A stretch of DNA of 7,582 bases, taken from the NCBI GenBank assembly GCA_023441105.1, contig JAEZQX010000560.1, positions 1 through 7,582 of the forward strand. Reading direction: 5' to 3'. Origin of the DNA: Pseudomonadota bacterium. GTDB lineage: Bacteria > Pseudomonadota > Gammaproteobacteria > Burkholderiales > Burkholderiaceae. Shown in pieces: positions 1 through 6,271 of this stretch. The notes beneath the pieces are model-generated. The model did not search any database. It was not told the origin of the DNA and saw only the letters and a program-made list of their open reading frames with translations. The translations under genes and the position numbers were made by a program. Numbering within the stretch: position 1 is the first letter of the stretch; each line of letters begins with the position of its first letter.

Positions 1-23
1 GGGGGGGCCCCCGCCCCGGGGGG
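1..23. other. G/C homopolymer run at the left end, probable contig-end artefact
   Basis: The first 23 bases consist only of G and C in blocks (G7, C5, G, C4, G6). Read in the frame of the following gene they give Gly/Ala/Pro residues with no family character. The right end of the window shows the same kind of run, so low-quality read ends or an assembly break is the simplest reading. The first few residues of the partial gene that starts here should not be trusted. Confidence 0.6.
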
Positions 24-171
24 CGCCGCCGATCCGAATCCGCAGCAGGACTACGGCTTCATGTACGGCCGCAGCGTCGAGGACCCCGACGGCCACATCT
101 GGGAGCTCATGTGGATGGACCCGGCCGCAGCCGAACAGGGCCCCGACGCTTTCGGCAGCGGTGCCGGCTGA
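1..171 (+). CDS. VOC/glyoxalase-superfamily protein, C-terminal fragment
   Basis: This is the last 56 residues of a gene cut by the left edge, ending at TGA 169-171. From about residue 17 it reads DYGFMYGRSVEDPDGHIWEL and then MWMDPAAA, the characteristic final strand of the vicinal-oxygen-chelate fold. In that fold the Glu of the HIWE motif (residue 35 of the fragment) is normally a metal ligand. This sub-group of small cytoplasmic proteins is usually annotated glyoxalase, lactoylglutathione lyase-like or bleomycin-resistance-like; the real substrate is usually unknown. The gene lies 65 nt ahead of a GST gene on the same strand. Both families often handle glutathione or electrophiles, but co-function is inference. 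The family assignment is firm for residues 17-45. The residues before that fall in a suspicious G/C run. Confidence 0.82.
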   Translation, partial: GGAPAPGGAADPNPQQDYGFMYGRSVEDPDGHIWELMWMDPAAAEQGPDAFGSGAG

Positions 172-184
172 CTCCCCGCAGCGA

Positions 185-202
185 CGCGCCGATCCCGGCG
201 CG
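185..202 (+). other. 7-bp GC hairpin between the VOC gene and the GST gene
   Basis: CGCGCCG (185-191) and CGGCGCG (196-202) are perfect inverted arms around a 4-base loop. No T tract follows, so it is not a classical intrinsic terminator. It could be an attenuating or 3'-end-stabilising stem between the two genes. Short GC stems also arise by chance in DNA of this composition. Confidence 0.3.
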
Positions 203-225
203 GCCGCAATGACCGGAAGATCGAC

Positions 226-239
226 AGGAGGTGCGCTTG
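226..239 (+). promoter_or_regulatory. Shine-Dalgarno that selects a TTG start for the GST gene
   Basis: A perfect AGGAGG at 226-231 sits 5 nt before TTG 237-239. The in-frame GTG at 231 overlaps this site and so is too close to use it. Starting at TTG gives a protein beginning MTLKLYAHPFSSYC, the usual N-terminus for this GST group. TTG 237 is therefore preferred over GTG 231. Confidence 0.75.
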
Positions 240-897
240 ACGCTGAAGCTCTACGCCCATCCGTTCTCGTCCTACTGCCAGAAGGTGCTGGTGGCGCTGT
301 ACGAGAACGCCACGCCCTTCGAGCTGCGCCTGCTGGCGCCGGAGAACCCGGACGTCATGGCCGAGTTCGCCGAGCTCTGGCCGATCGGACGCTTCCCGGT
401 GCTGCTGGATGGCAGCCGGATGGTGCCCGAGGCGAGCATCATCATCGAGCACCTGGCCCTTCATCACCCGGGGCCGGCGCAGCTGATTCCGCCGGATGGA
501 GACGCCGCGCTCGCGGTCCGGATGATGGACCGGTTCTTCGACAACTACGTCTCGAGCCCGCAGCAGAAGATCGTGCTCGACAGCCTCCGCGACCCGGCGG
601 CGCGCGACCCGCAAAGGCGTCGCCGACGCAAAGGCGATGCTCGAGAAGTCCTATCGCTGGCTCGAGGCCGCCCTCGCGACGCGGCAGTGGGCAGCGGGCG
701 ATGGCTTCAGCCTCGCCGATTGCGCCGCGGCACCGGCTCTGTTCTATGCCGACTGGAGCCACCCGATCGATGCCGCGTTCGGCCACGTCCGCGCCTACCG
801 CAGCCGTCTGCTCGAGCGCCCATCCTTCGCCCGGGCGGTGGACGAGGCACGGCCCTACCGGCACTTATTTCCGCTGGGTGCGCCGGACCGGGATTGA
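237..897 (+). pseudogene. Glutathione S-transferase family protein, split by a one-base frameshift
   Basis: GSTs conjugate or isomerise electrophiles with glutathione in the cytoplasm. The first frame, from TTG 237, carries the thioredoxin-like N-terminal domain: KLYAHPFSSYCQKV, the WPIGRFPVLLDG loop with its conserved Pro, and PEASIIIEHL, the E-x-S glutathione-binding region. It continues as family sequence to DSLRDPAARDP (to about 611). The next frame takes over at GVADAKAMLEKSYRW (616 onward) and carries the helical C-terminal domain, including AAGDGFSLADCAAAPALFYADW, ending at TGA 895-897. Removing one A from the AAA at 613-615 restores a single reading frame of 219 residues, the usual length for the family. 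As written, translation would run on in the wrong frame to 968 and lose the C-terminal domain. All other family features are intact, so either a very recent mutation or a sequencing error is possible. Confidence 0.85.
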
Positions 898-899
898 GC

Positions 900-926
900 G
901 GCAGGGCGGGCGCCCCCCGCCCTGCC
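900..926 (+). terminator. Strong GC hairpin after the GST gene
   Basis: The 11-base arm at 900-910 (G, then GCAGGGCGGG) is perfectly complementary to 916-926, with a 5-base loop. It starts 3 nt after the GST stop codon and precedes the promoter region of the next gene, which is where a transcript end is expected. No U-rich tail follows, so it may slow polymerase or protect the 3' end rather than terminate alone. Confidence 0.5.
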
Positions 927-956
927 CGCGGGTGGCGACGGCGCGTCCGGCAGAGC

Positions 957-972
957 GTTCTGATATAAGAAC
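957..972 (+). promoter_or_regulatory. Candidate IclR-type operator, distal copy
   Basis: GTTCTGATATAAGAAC is a palindrome with perfect 5-base arms GTTCT/AGAAC around a 6-base centre. Its right half ATAAGAAC recurs exactly 28 bp downstream. Several IclR-family regulators are known to bind GTTC-N-GAAC-like palindromes, and an IclR gene follows the gene that this region controls. That pairing is inference; no binding data can be read here. Confidence 0.5.
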
Positions 973-984
973 CATCAGTGCCGC

Positions 985-1000
985 GTTTGTCTATAAGAAC
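985..1000 (+). promoter_or_regulatory. Candidate IclR-type operator, proximal copy overlapping the -35
   Basis: GTTTGTCTATAAGAAC shares 12 of 16 positions with the copy at 957-972, including the first three bases and the last nine (TATAAGAAC). Its left arm is degenerate, so its palindrome is weaker. It covers the proposed -35 hexamer (987-992), so a bound protein would be expected to compete with or contact RNA polymerase. The two copies start 28 bp apart, about 2.7 helical turns. Confidence 0.45.
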
Positions 1001-1015
1001 GACTTGGACGATAAT
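987..1015 (+). promoter_or_regulatory. Sigma-70-like promoter for the TRAP binding protein and iclR operon
   Basis: TTGTCT (987-992, 4 of 6 matches to TTGACA) and GATAAT (1010-1015, 5 of 6 matches to TATAAT) are separated by the optimal 17 nt. Transcription would begin near 1022, leaving a leader of about 20 nt before ATG 1042. This stretch is also markedly AT-richer than its surroundings, as expected for a promoter. Confidence 0.6.
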
Positions 1016-1041
1016 TCCCCGTCAATCCAAAGGGGACATCA

Positions 1042-2127
1042 ATGAGTCGTCGGAACTTCCTTCACAACGCCGCAGCAGGCGCGACCGCATCCCTGGCCAC
1101 GCTTGCGGTTCCCGCCATGGCCCAGACGCAACCGGTCATCAACTGGCGTCTTGCCTCGAGCTTTCCGAAGTCGCTGGACACGCTTTTCGGCGGCTCGGAG
1201 CGACTCGGTCGCCGGGTTGCCGAACTCACCGGCGGCAAGTTCAACATCCGCGCGTTCCCCGGCGGCGAAATCGTTCCGGCCTTCGAAGTGATGAACGCGG
1301 TGCAGAACGGCACGGTCGAGATGTGCCATACGGTCTCCCAGTACTTCTCCGGCATCGACACCACCTTCAACTTCGACTCCGGCCTGCCCTTCGGACTCAA
1401 CGCCCGCCAGCAGACCGCCTGGTTCGAGAAAGGCGGCGGCAAGGAGCTGCTGCGCGAATTCTTCCGCGAGTTCGGCATCATCAACTTCCTGGGCGGCAAC
1501 ACCGGCACGCAGATGGGTGGCTTCTTCCGCAAGGAAGTGAATACGGTCAAGGACCTGCAGGGCCTCAAGTTCCGGATCGGTGGACTTGCCGGACGGATCT
1601 TCGAGCGCATGGGCGCAGTGCCGCAGCAGATCCCCGCCAGCGACGTCTACGCCGCACTCGAGAAAGGTACAATCGACGCCGCCGAGTTCGTCGGTCCCTA
1701 CGACGACGAGAAGCTCGGCTTCAACAAGGTGGCGCCCTACTACTACGCCCCCGGCTGGTGGGATGCAGGCCCGCAGGAATCCCTCTACGTCGGCATCAAG
1801 GCCTGGGAGAAGCTGCCCGCCGAGTACAAGGCAATCCTCGAAGTCGCCACCTACGAGACGCACGTGACCATCCAGGCCCAGTACGACGCTGCCAATCCGG
1901 CGGCCCTCGCCCGCATCCTGAAGAACGGCGGCCAGCTGCGCTGGTTCTCCAAGGAGATCATGACCGAGTCGTTCAAGGCCTCCAACGATCTCTACAAGCA
2001 GGAGGCGGCTCGCAATCCCAAGTTCGCCAAGATCCTGGAGCCCTGGCTGCGCTTCCGCAACGACGTGAACCAGTGGTTCTCGGTGGCAGAGGCGCCCATC
2101 CAGAACTTCATGGGCAGCATCCGCTAA
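1042..2127 (+). CDS. TRAP transporter substrate-binding protein (DctP/TakP-like), Tat-exported
   Basis: This 361-residue periplasmic receptor would capture a carboxylate for a TRAP (DctQM-type) secondary transporter. The N-terminus MSRRNFLHNAAAG carries a twin-arginine motif, followed by a hydrophobic stretch and a likely cleavage after AMA (residue 27), so it is probably exported folded. Family features include FPGGEIVPAFEVMNAVQNGTVEMCHT and KFRIGGLAGRIFERMG with Arg178, the position of the conserved carboxylate-binding Arg in DctP proteins. AAEFVGPYDDEKLGF (Glu215, Phe216) resembles the 2-oxoacid receptor TakP, where this segment helps bind cation and ligand. Length is normal. The start is supported by AAGGGGA (1030-1036), 5 nt before the ATG. 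No membrane subunit is present in the window, so the receptor is orphan here. The iclR gene begins 19 nt after its stop, so the two are probably co-transcribed. The ligand is not determined; a 2-oxo or other organic acid is an inference. Confidence 0.92.
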   Translation: MSRRNFLHNAAAGATASLATLAVPAMAQTQPVINWRLASSFPKSLDTLFGGSERLGRRVAELTGGKFNIRAFPGGEIVPAFEVMNAVQNGTVEMCHTVSQYFSGIDTTFNFDSGLPFGLNARQQTAWFEKGGGKELLREFFREFGIINFLGGNTGTQMGGFFRKEVNTVKDLQGLKFRIGGLAGRIFERMGAVPQQIPASDVYAALEKGTIDAAEFVGPYDDEKLGFNKVAPYYYAPGWWDAGPQESLYVGIKAWEKLPAEYKAILEVATYETHVTIQAQYDAANPAALARILKNGGQLRWFSKEIMTESFKASNDLYKQEAARNPKFAKILEPWLRFRNDVNQWFSVAEAPIQNFMGSIR

Positions 2128-2146
2128 CCGTCGCGACCAAGGACGC

Positions 2147-2977
2147 ATGGATCAGAAAGTCGACCGCCAGGAGCTCGAGGGCCGGCTCGAGCCGCAACTG
2201 CGCTCGCCGGCCCGGCTGCTGAAGATCCTGCAGATCCTCGCGCAAAGCCCGGAGGGCCGGCACCTCTCCGGCATCAGCCTGGCGCTCGGGGCACCCAAGA
2301 CCAGCACCTTCTCGCTGATCAAGGCGCTCTGCCACGAGGGCTACGTCCGGATGAAGGGCTCGACCTACTTCCTCGACGATGCGGCCTTCGCCCTGGCCAC
2401 GATGATCAACGCCGCGCAGCGGGGCACCGTCGACCTCGACGAGCTGCCGGACCTTGCAGCGCCCTTCATCCGCCAGCTGGCCGAACGATCCGGCGAGACG
2501 GTCTTCATCTCGACGTTGACCGACGACCGGCAGGAAGCGGTCTACATCGCCCGCGCCGAAAGCCGGCACCCGATCCGCTTCATGGCGCAGATCGGCGAGC
2601 GTCGGCCGCTCTATTCCTCATCCGGCGGCAGGGCGCTGCTCGCCTACATGCCCGAGCCGGAGCAGCAGGCCTACCTCAAGGCATTCAAGCCGCGCAAGAC
2701 GGCGCGCGAATCCATCATCGATCGCAAGGCCCTGGCCGCCATGATCGCCGAGACTCGCAGGCGCCGCATCGCCACCACCTCCAACGACACCCACGTCGGC
2801 GTCTCCGCCTGGGCCACGCCGATCTTCTCGCGTCACGGCGATGCGGTCGCCGCCCTGATCATCGCCGCGCCCTCGGAACGCTCCGAACCCAAGGGCGGGC
2901 TCATCATCGAGCAGCTGCTTTCCTCCGCCCGCGAGCTGTCGCTGGTGATGGGCTGCAAGGCGCCGCCGGCGAGCTGA
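2147..2977 (+). CDS. IclR family transcriptional regulator
   Basis: This 276-residue protein has the two IclR domains. An N-terminal winged helix-turn-helix lies at about residues 19-80 (RSPARLLKILQILAQ, then APKTSTFSLIKALCHEGYV as the recognition-helix region and wing). An effector-binding domain lies at about 100-270, with the typical IGERRPLYSSSGGRALLAYM segment. IclR proteins are dimeric or tetrameric repressors or activators that mostly respond to small organic acids, often of aromatic or glyoxylate metabolism. A weak Shine-Dalgarno AAGGA (2139-2143) precedes ATG 2147. It follows the TRAP receptor gene by 19 nt, so it would be expressed from the same promoter. The operator-like repeats there suggest autoregulation. 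It may also control the convergent operon, whose promoter lies outside the window or in its last 60 bases. Confidence 0.93.
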   Translation: MDQKVDRQELEGRLEPQLRSPARLLKILQILAQSPEGRHLSGISLALGAPKTSTFSLIKALCHEGYVRMKGSTYFLDDAAFALATMINAAQRGTVDLDELPDLAAPFIRQLAERSGETVFISTLTDDRQEAVYIARAESRHPIRFMAQIGERRPLYSSSGGRALLAYMPEPEQQAYLKAFKPRKTARESIIDRKALAAMIAETRRRRIATTSNDTHVGVSAWATPIFSRHGDAVAALIIAAPSERSEPKGGLIIEQLLSSARELSLVMGCKAPPAS

Positions 2978-3011
2978 CGGCCGCGCTTCCCCGGTCCGGG
3001 GCGCGAGGCCG
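2978..3011. terminator. Imperfect hairpin between convergent operons, possible bidirectional terminator
   Basis: The 54 bases between the iclR stop and the hydroxylase stop are largely one foldback. Outer stem CGGCC/GGCCG (2978-2982 with 3007-3011), a G/A mismatch, CGC/GCG (2984-2986 with 3003-3005), a TT/C internal loop, and inner stem CCCCG/CGGGG (2989-2993 with 2997-3001) with a GTC loop. Its position between converging genes suits a shared terminator. No T run lies on either side, so efficiency is uncertain. Confidence 0.5.
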
Positions 3012-3031
3012 TCCTTCCGCCGCGCGCGCGC

Positions 3032-3748
3032 CTAGGTGCGCCGGGTGGAATCGTGTTCGAAGTCGCGGGTGCGCGCCGATTCGCCCCGGTCGCAGGTGCC
3101 GATCAGCTGGTCGGCCCACGGCAGGGTGAAGTTCATGTTCTTCGACATCATCAGCCTGGGATCGTGGTGCGCCTGGTGATGGCGGCGCATCAGGGCGACG
3201 AGCGGCAGGCGGGTGAACCAGTTGCCTTCCGGAAGGTGCGCGCCGAGGTGCAGGATCTCGAACAGCAGGTACAGCGACACCACCGTCATCAGCACGATCA
3301 GGCCGGCGTTGAGCGAAAGCACCAGCCAGACCAGCGCCGCCGGCACGGCGGCAAGCGCCGTGATGACCGGCAGCGCGAAAGTCGGGAAGAAGACGATCGC
3401 CAGGTCACGCGAGTCCCTCAGGCAGGGATCCTGGTGCGTGAAGAAGCGGTGGTGCGTCAGGGTATGGCGGGTGTAGAGCGCCTTGGAAAGCGCCGTCTTC
3501 CCGGGACGATGCAGGTAGCGATGGCCCTGCCATTCGCCGAGGTTCCACAGCAGCAGGACCGGGATCACCATCGCCCATTCCCACCACAGGATCGGCGAGC
3601 GCAGGGCGGCCGCGCAGGCCGCGAGCACCACCACGCCGAAGATGAGGACGACGGCGCCATGCCTGATGCCGCTGTAGCCGGGCGGGACCGTCTGCCTGAA
3701 ATCTGCGCGAAATGGTTCGTTGCTGCTGCTGTCGTGGGCGGGGCTCAT
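3032..3748 (-). CDS. Membrane fatty acid hydroxylase/sterol desaturase superfamily protein
   Basis: This 238-residue integral membrane di-iron enzyme has hydrophobic segments at about residues 33-50, 53-70, 116-146 and 148-168. Histidine boxes follow the superfamily pattern: GHRYLH (His76, His80), RHTLTHH (His95, His99, His100), HLGAH (His167, His171) and RRHHQAHH (His190/191, His194, His195). These are the expected metal ligands for O2-dependent hydroxylation or desaturation of a lipid or other hydrophobic substrate at the membrane face; the substrate cannot be told. It is the last of four genes on this strand, 42 nt after the dioxygenase stop. An AGAGG Shine-Dalgarno (complement of 3758-3762) lies 9 nt before the ATG. 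Sterol desaturase, carotenoid hydroxylase and fatty acid hydroxylase are all possible labels; the superfamily is secure, the activity is not. Confidence 0.88.
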   Translation of the reverse strand: MSPAHDSSSNEPFRADFRQTVPPGYSGIRHGAVVLIFGVVVLAACAAALRSPILWWEWAMVIPVLLLWNLGEWQGHRYLHRPGKTALSKALYTRHTLTHHRFFTHQDPCLRDSRDLAIVFFPTFALPVITALAAVPAALVWLVLSLNAGLIVLMTVVSLYLLFEILHLGAHLPEGNWFTRLPLVALMRRHHQAHHDPRLMMSKNMNFTLPWADQLIGTCDRGESARTRDFEHDSTRRT

Positions 3749-3790
3749 GGCGGGTTACCTCTTCAACATTGCTACTGGATGGGATGCCGG

Positions 3791-4705
3791 TCAGGCGGTG
3801 GCCGGTTCGGCCGCCTGCTTGCGGACCTGGTCGACATTCGACAGTTCCTCGACATGCGACGTGGTGACCCGCCGCATGTCGCGCGGGAACGCTTCGTCGT
3901 AGGCCATGCCACGGTGCATCGTGCAGCGATTGTCCCAGATGACGAGGTCGCCGACCCGCCACGAGTGGGCGTACACATGCTCGCGCCGGGTGGCGTGGTC
4001 GAGCAGGTCGCGCAACAGCATCCGGCCTTCGGGCACCGGCAAGCCGACAACATGCGACGCATGCGAACCGATATAGAGCGCCTTGCGTCCGTGCGCCGGT
4101 GACCGGTGCACCACCGGATGCTCGACCGGCGGCAGCGCGGCGCGCTCTTCCGCGGAGAAATCGGCAAAGCCCAGCTGCTCGCGCGAATGCATGAGCGAAT
4201 GCACGGCGCGGGCGTCCTCGATGCGACGCTGCAGCGCCGGCGGCAGGGTCTCGTAGGCGGTGCGCAGGTCCGCGAATTCCGTCTCCCCGCCCTCCGGCGG
4301 GATCGACCGCGAGAGCAGCATGGACAGCGCCCCGGGGACGGCGCGAAACGAGCTGTCGGTATGCCAGAGCCGGTTCCCCAGCAGCAGCATGCGCAGCCGG
4401 TCGTTCATCGGACGGGGGCGATTGTTCTCGTCGAGGTTCGAGACATCGACGATCTCGCGCTGCTCGATGCGCTGCTTGTTGTCCGGCCGATAGCGGGTGA
4501 CCGAGGGTTCGATGGGACCGAAACGGCCGGCGAAGGCAATCTGCTCCGCATCCGAGATCTGCTGGCCCCGGATCACCACCACCGCTTTCTCGTCGATCAG
4601 CCTGGCCAGGGCCTCGAGGTCCGCGGCCCCCACGCCCCTGGCGATATCAAGGCCGGTGACTTCTGCGGCGAAGGTCGGATGCAGGGGTCTCACGTCGATG
4701 GTCAT
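3791..4705 (-). CDS. TauD/TfdA family Fe(II)/2-oxoglutarate-dependent dioxygenase
   Basis: This cytoplasmic 304-residue enzyme would couple oxidative decarboxylation of 2-oxoglutarate to hydroxylation of a substrate, often releasing sulfite, a phenol or an amine from it. The iron-binding facial triad is visible: LWHTDSSF gives His115 and Asp117, and NRCTMHRGMAYD gives His264. The Arg of RRVTTSH (Arg279) is the usual 2-oxoglutarate carboxylate contact. The N-terminus IDVRPLHPTFAAEVTGLDI, and the residue spacing, resemble TfdA-type (2,4-D/aryloxyalkanoate) enzymes more than taurine dioxygenase, but this group is functionally mixed. The start at 4705 uses a GGAGA site about 10 nt upstream. An in-frame ATG at 4726 would add seven residues but has no good ribosome site. 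The frame stays open further upstream into the preceding gene, which is a composition effect. The gap to the upstream flavoprotein gene is 38 nt. Confidence 0.93.
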   Translation of the reverse strand: MTIDVRPLHPTFAAEVTGLDIARGVGAADLEALARLIDEKAVVVIRGQQISDAEQIAFAGRFGPIEPSVTRYRPDNKQRIEQREIVDVSNLDENNRPRPMNDRLRMLLLGNRLWHTDSSFRAVPGALSMLLSRSIPPEGGETEFADLRTAYETLPPALQRRIEDARAVHSLMHSREQLGFADFSAEERAALPPVEHPVVHRSPAHGRKALYIGSHASHVVGLPVPEGRMLLRDLLDHATRREHVYAHSWRVGDLVIWDNRCTMHRGMAYDEAFPRDMRRVTTSHVEELSNVDQVRKQAAEPATA

Positions 4706-4743
4706 GGTGTTGGCGTCTCCAGTCATGGTTCGGTACGCGCCGT

Positions 4744-6228
4744 TCAGCGCCTGGTATCGGGCCCGGGCAGGACCTTGTCGGGGTTGAGCAGCCGCAGCGG
4801 GTCGAGCGCCGCCTTGATCCGCCCCATCACGTCGAGCTCGACCGCCGACTTGTAGCGCTCGAGGGCGGCCCGCTTGGTGAGCCCGATTCCGTGCTCGGCG
4901 CTGATGGAGCCGCGGTGCGCCTTGACGAGGTCGAAGACGACGCGATCGAAGGTCGGCGACAGCCCGAAGAACGAGCCGTCGTCGCCGACCGGAGCGGTGA
5001 GGTTGAAATGCACGTTGCCGTCGCCGCAATGGCCGAAGGCGAGAGGTCGCACCGTCGGCAGCACCTGCCGGCAGGCGGCAATCGCCTGGTCGACGAATGC
5101 CGGAATGGACATGATGGGCACGGAGACGTCGTACTTGATCGAGCTGCCTTCGAAGCGCTGGGCCTCGACGAGCGCCTCCCGCACGCGCCACAGGGCACTG
5201 CGCTGGGCCTCGTTGCTCGCGATCACGGCGTCGGTCACCAGCCCGGCCGTCATCGCCTTCTCCAGGACCGACTCGAGCACCGGATCGAGCTTGCCATCGG
5301 CAATCGAGCTCGACAGGTCCATCAGCACGTACCACGGCGCATCGCCGGCCAGCGGATCCCGCACGCCGGGTATGTGGCGCGCGGCGATGTCGACGCCGAA
5401 GCGCGGCATGAACTCGAAGGCCGTTGCCTGGTCCCCGGTTTCCTTGCGCGACAGGCTCAGGAAGGCAATGACCGCCTCCAGCGAAGGCAGGGCCGCATAG
5501 GCGGTCGCCACCGCGACCGGCTTGGGAAAGAGCCGCAAGGTCGCGCCGGTGATGATGCCCAGCGTTCCCTCGGCGCCGATGAACAGGTGCTTGAGGTCAT
5601 AGCCGGTGTTGTCCTTGCGCAAGGAACGCAGGCCGTCCAGCACGCGGCCATCCGGCAGCACCACTTCCAAGCCAAGGGTCAGCTCGCGCATGTTGCCGTA
5701 CCTCAGCACCTGGATGCCGCCGGCGTTGGTGGAGAGGTTGCCGCCGATCTGGCAGGTGCCCTCCGCGCCGAGGCTCAGGGGAAAGAACCGGTCATGGGCA
5801 TCGGCTGCCTCCTGGATCTCCGCCAGCACGCAGCCGGCATCCACCGTGATCGTGAAGTTGTCGGGATCGATGGAGCGGATGCTCCGCATGCGCGCCAGCG
5901 ACAGCACGATGTTGGGTCGGTTGCCCGGCGGTACGGCGGCTCCGCAGAGGCCGGTGTTCCCGCCCTGCGGGACGATCGCAATGCCGGCGGCAGCACAGAC
6001 GGCCACGACGCGCGACACCTCCGCCACCGACGCCGGCCGCACGACCATGCTGGTGGCGCCGCGATAGATGCCTCGCTGCTCGACCAGGTAGGGCTCGATA
6101 TCGGTGGCCGCAGCGAGCCAACCGCCGGGCCCCACGATCTCCCTGATGCGGGCAAAGGGCTCGTCCGCAGCCTCCTGCAGGGGAAGGACCGAAGCTGCGT
6201 TGGAAAGACCAGAGGGCACGAAACTCAT
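4744..6228 (-). CDS. FAD-binding oxidoreductase, D-2-hydroxyglutarate/D-lactate dehydrogenase-like
   Basis: This 494-residue flavoprotein of the GlcD/D2HGDH group oxidises a D-2-hydroxy acid to the 2-oxo acid, passing electrons to an acceptor such as ETF or a quinone. The PCMH-type FAD domain spans about residues 55-230 and includes PQGGNTGLCGAAVP (87-100), LGAEGTCQIGGNLSTNAGG and GAEGTLGIIT. The FAD-oxidase C-terminal domain runs to about 488 and holds GHCGDGNVHFN (His400, His407) and SAEHGIG (Glu445, His446). In characterised D2HGDH enzymes the equivalent His/His/Glu bind a divalent metal next to the substrate. It ends with the family signature LNPDKVLPG. Length is typical. A GGAG Shine-Dalgarno (complement of 6234-6237) lies 5 nt before ATG 6228. 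It lies 43 nt after the ABC receptor gene and 38 nt before the dioxygenase. If its product were 2-oxoglutarate it would feed that dioxygenase, which is speculation. Confidence 0.93.
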   Translation of the reverse strand: MSFVPSGLSNAASVLPLQEAADEPFARIREIVGPGGWLAAATDIEPYLVEQRGIYRGATSMVVRPASVAEVSRVVAVCAAAGIAIVPQGGNTGLCGAAVPPGNRPNIVLSLARMRSIRSIDPDNFTITVDAGCVLAEIQEAADAHDRFFPLSLGAEGTCQIGGNLSTNAGGIQVLRYGNMRELTLGLEVVLPDGRVLDGLRSLRKDNTGYDLKHLFIGAEGTLGIITGATLRLFPKPVAVATAYAALPSLEAVIAFLSLSRKETGDQATAFEFMPRFGVDIAARHIPGVRDPLAGDAPWYVLMDLSSSIADGKLDPVLESVLEKAMTAGLVTDAVIASNEAQRSALWRVREALVEAQRFEGSSIKYDVSVPIMSIPAFVDQAIAACRQVLPTVRPLAFGHCGDGNVHFNLTAPVGDDGSFFGLSPTFDRVVFDLVKAHRGSISAEHGIGLTKRAALERYKSAVELDVMGRIKAALDPLRLLNPDKVLPGPDTRR

Positions 6229-6271
6229 CGAAACTCCATCGCTATGCGCATTCCGGCTCCGTGGACCCGGC

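Noticed and set aside
161..1045. A 294-codon frame covering the GST region and its downstream promoter
   Set aside because: It reads Pro/Arg/Ala-rich nonsense across the GST domains and across the terminator-like hairpin and promoter. The real GST frames carry all the family motifs.
1039..2148. A 369-codon open frame antisense to the TRAP receptor gene
   Set aside because: It is exactly opposite a gene with a clear signal peptide and family motifs. It has no ribosome site or recognisable domain.
3053..4102. A 349-codon + strand open frame opposite the membrane hydroxylase and dioxygenase genes
   Set aside because: The translation is charged, lacks motifs and runs through the gap between two genes that are both well supported on the other strand.
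4706..5335. Extension of the dioxygenase reading frame upstream to give a 514-residue protein
   Set aside because: The extra part overlaps the flavoprotein gene out of frame, is low in sequence character, and the family's normal N-terminus starts at 4705 with its own ribosome site.
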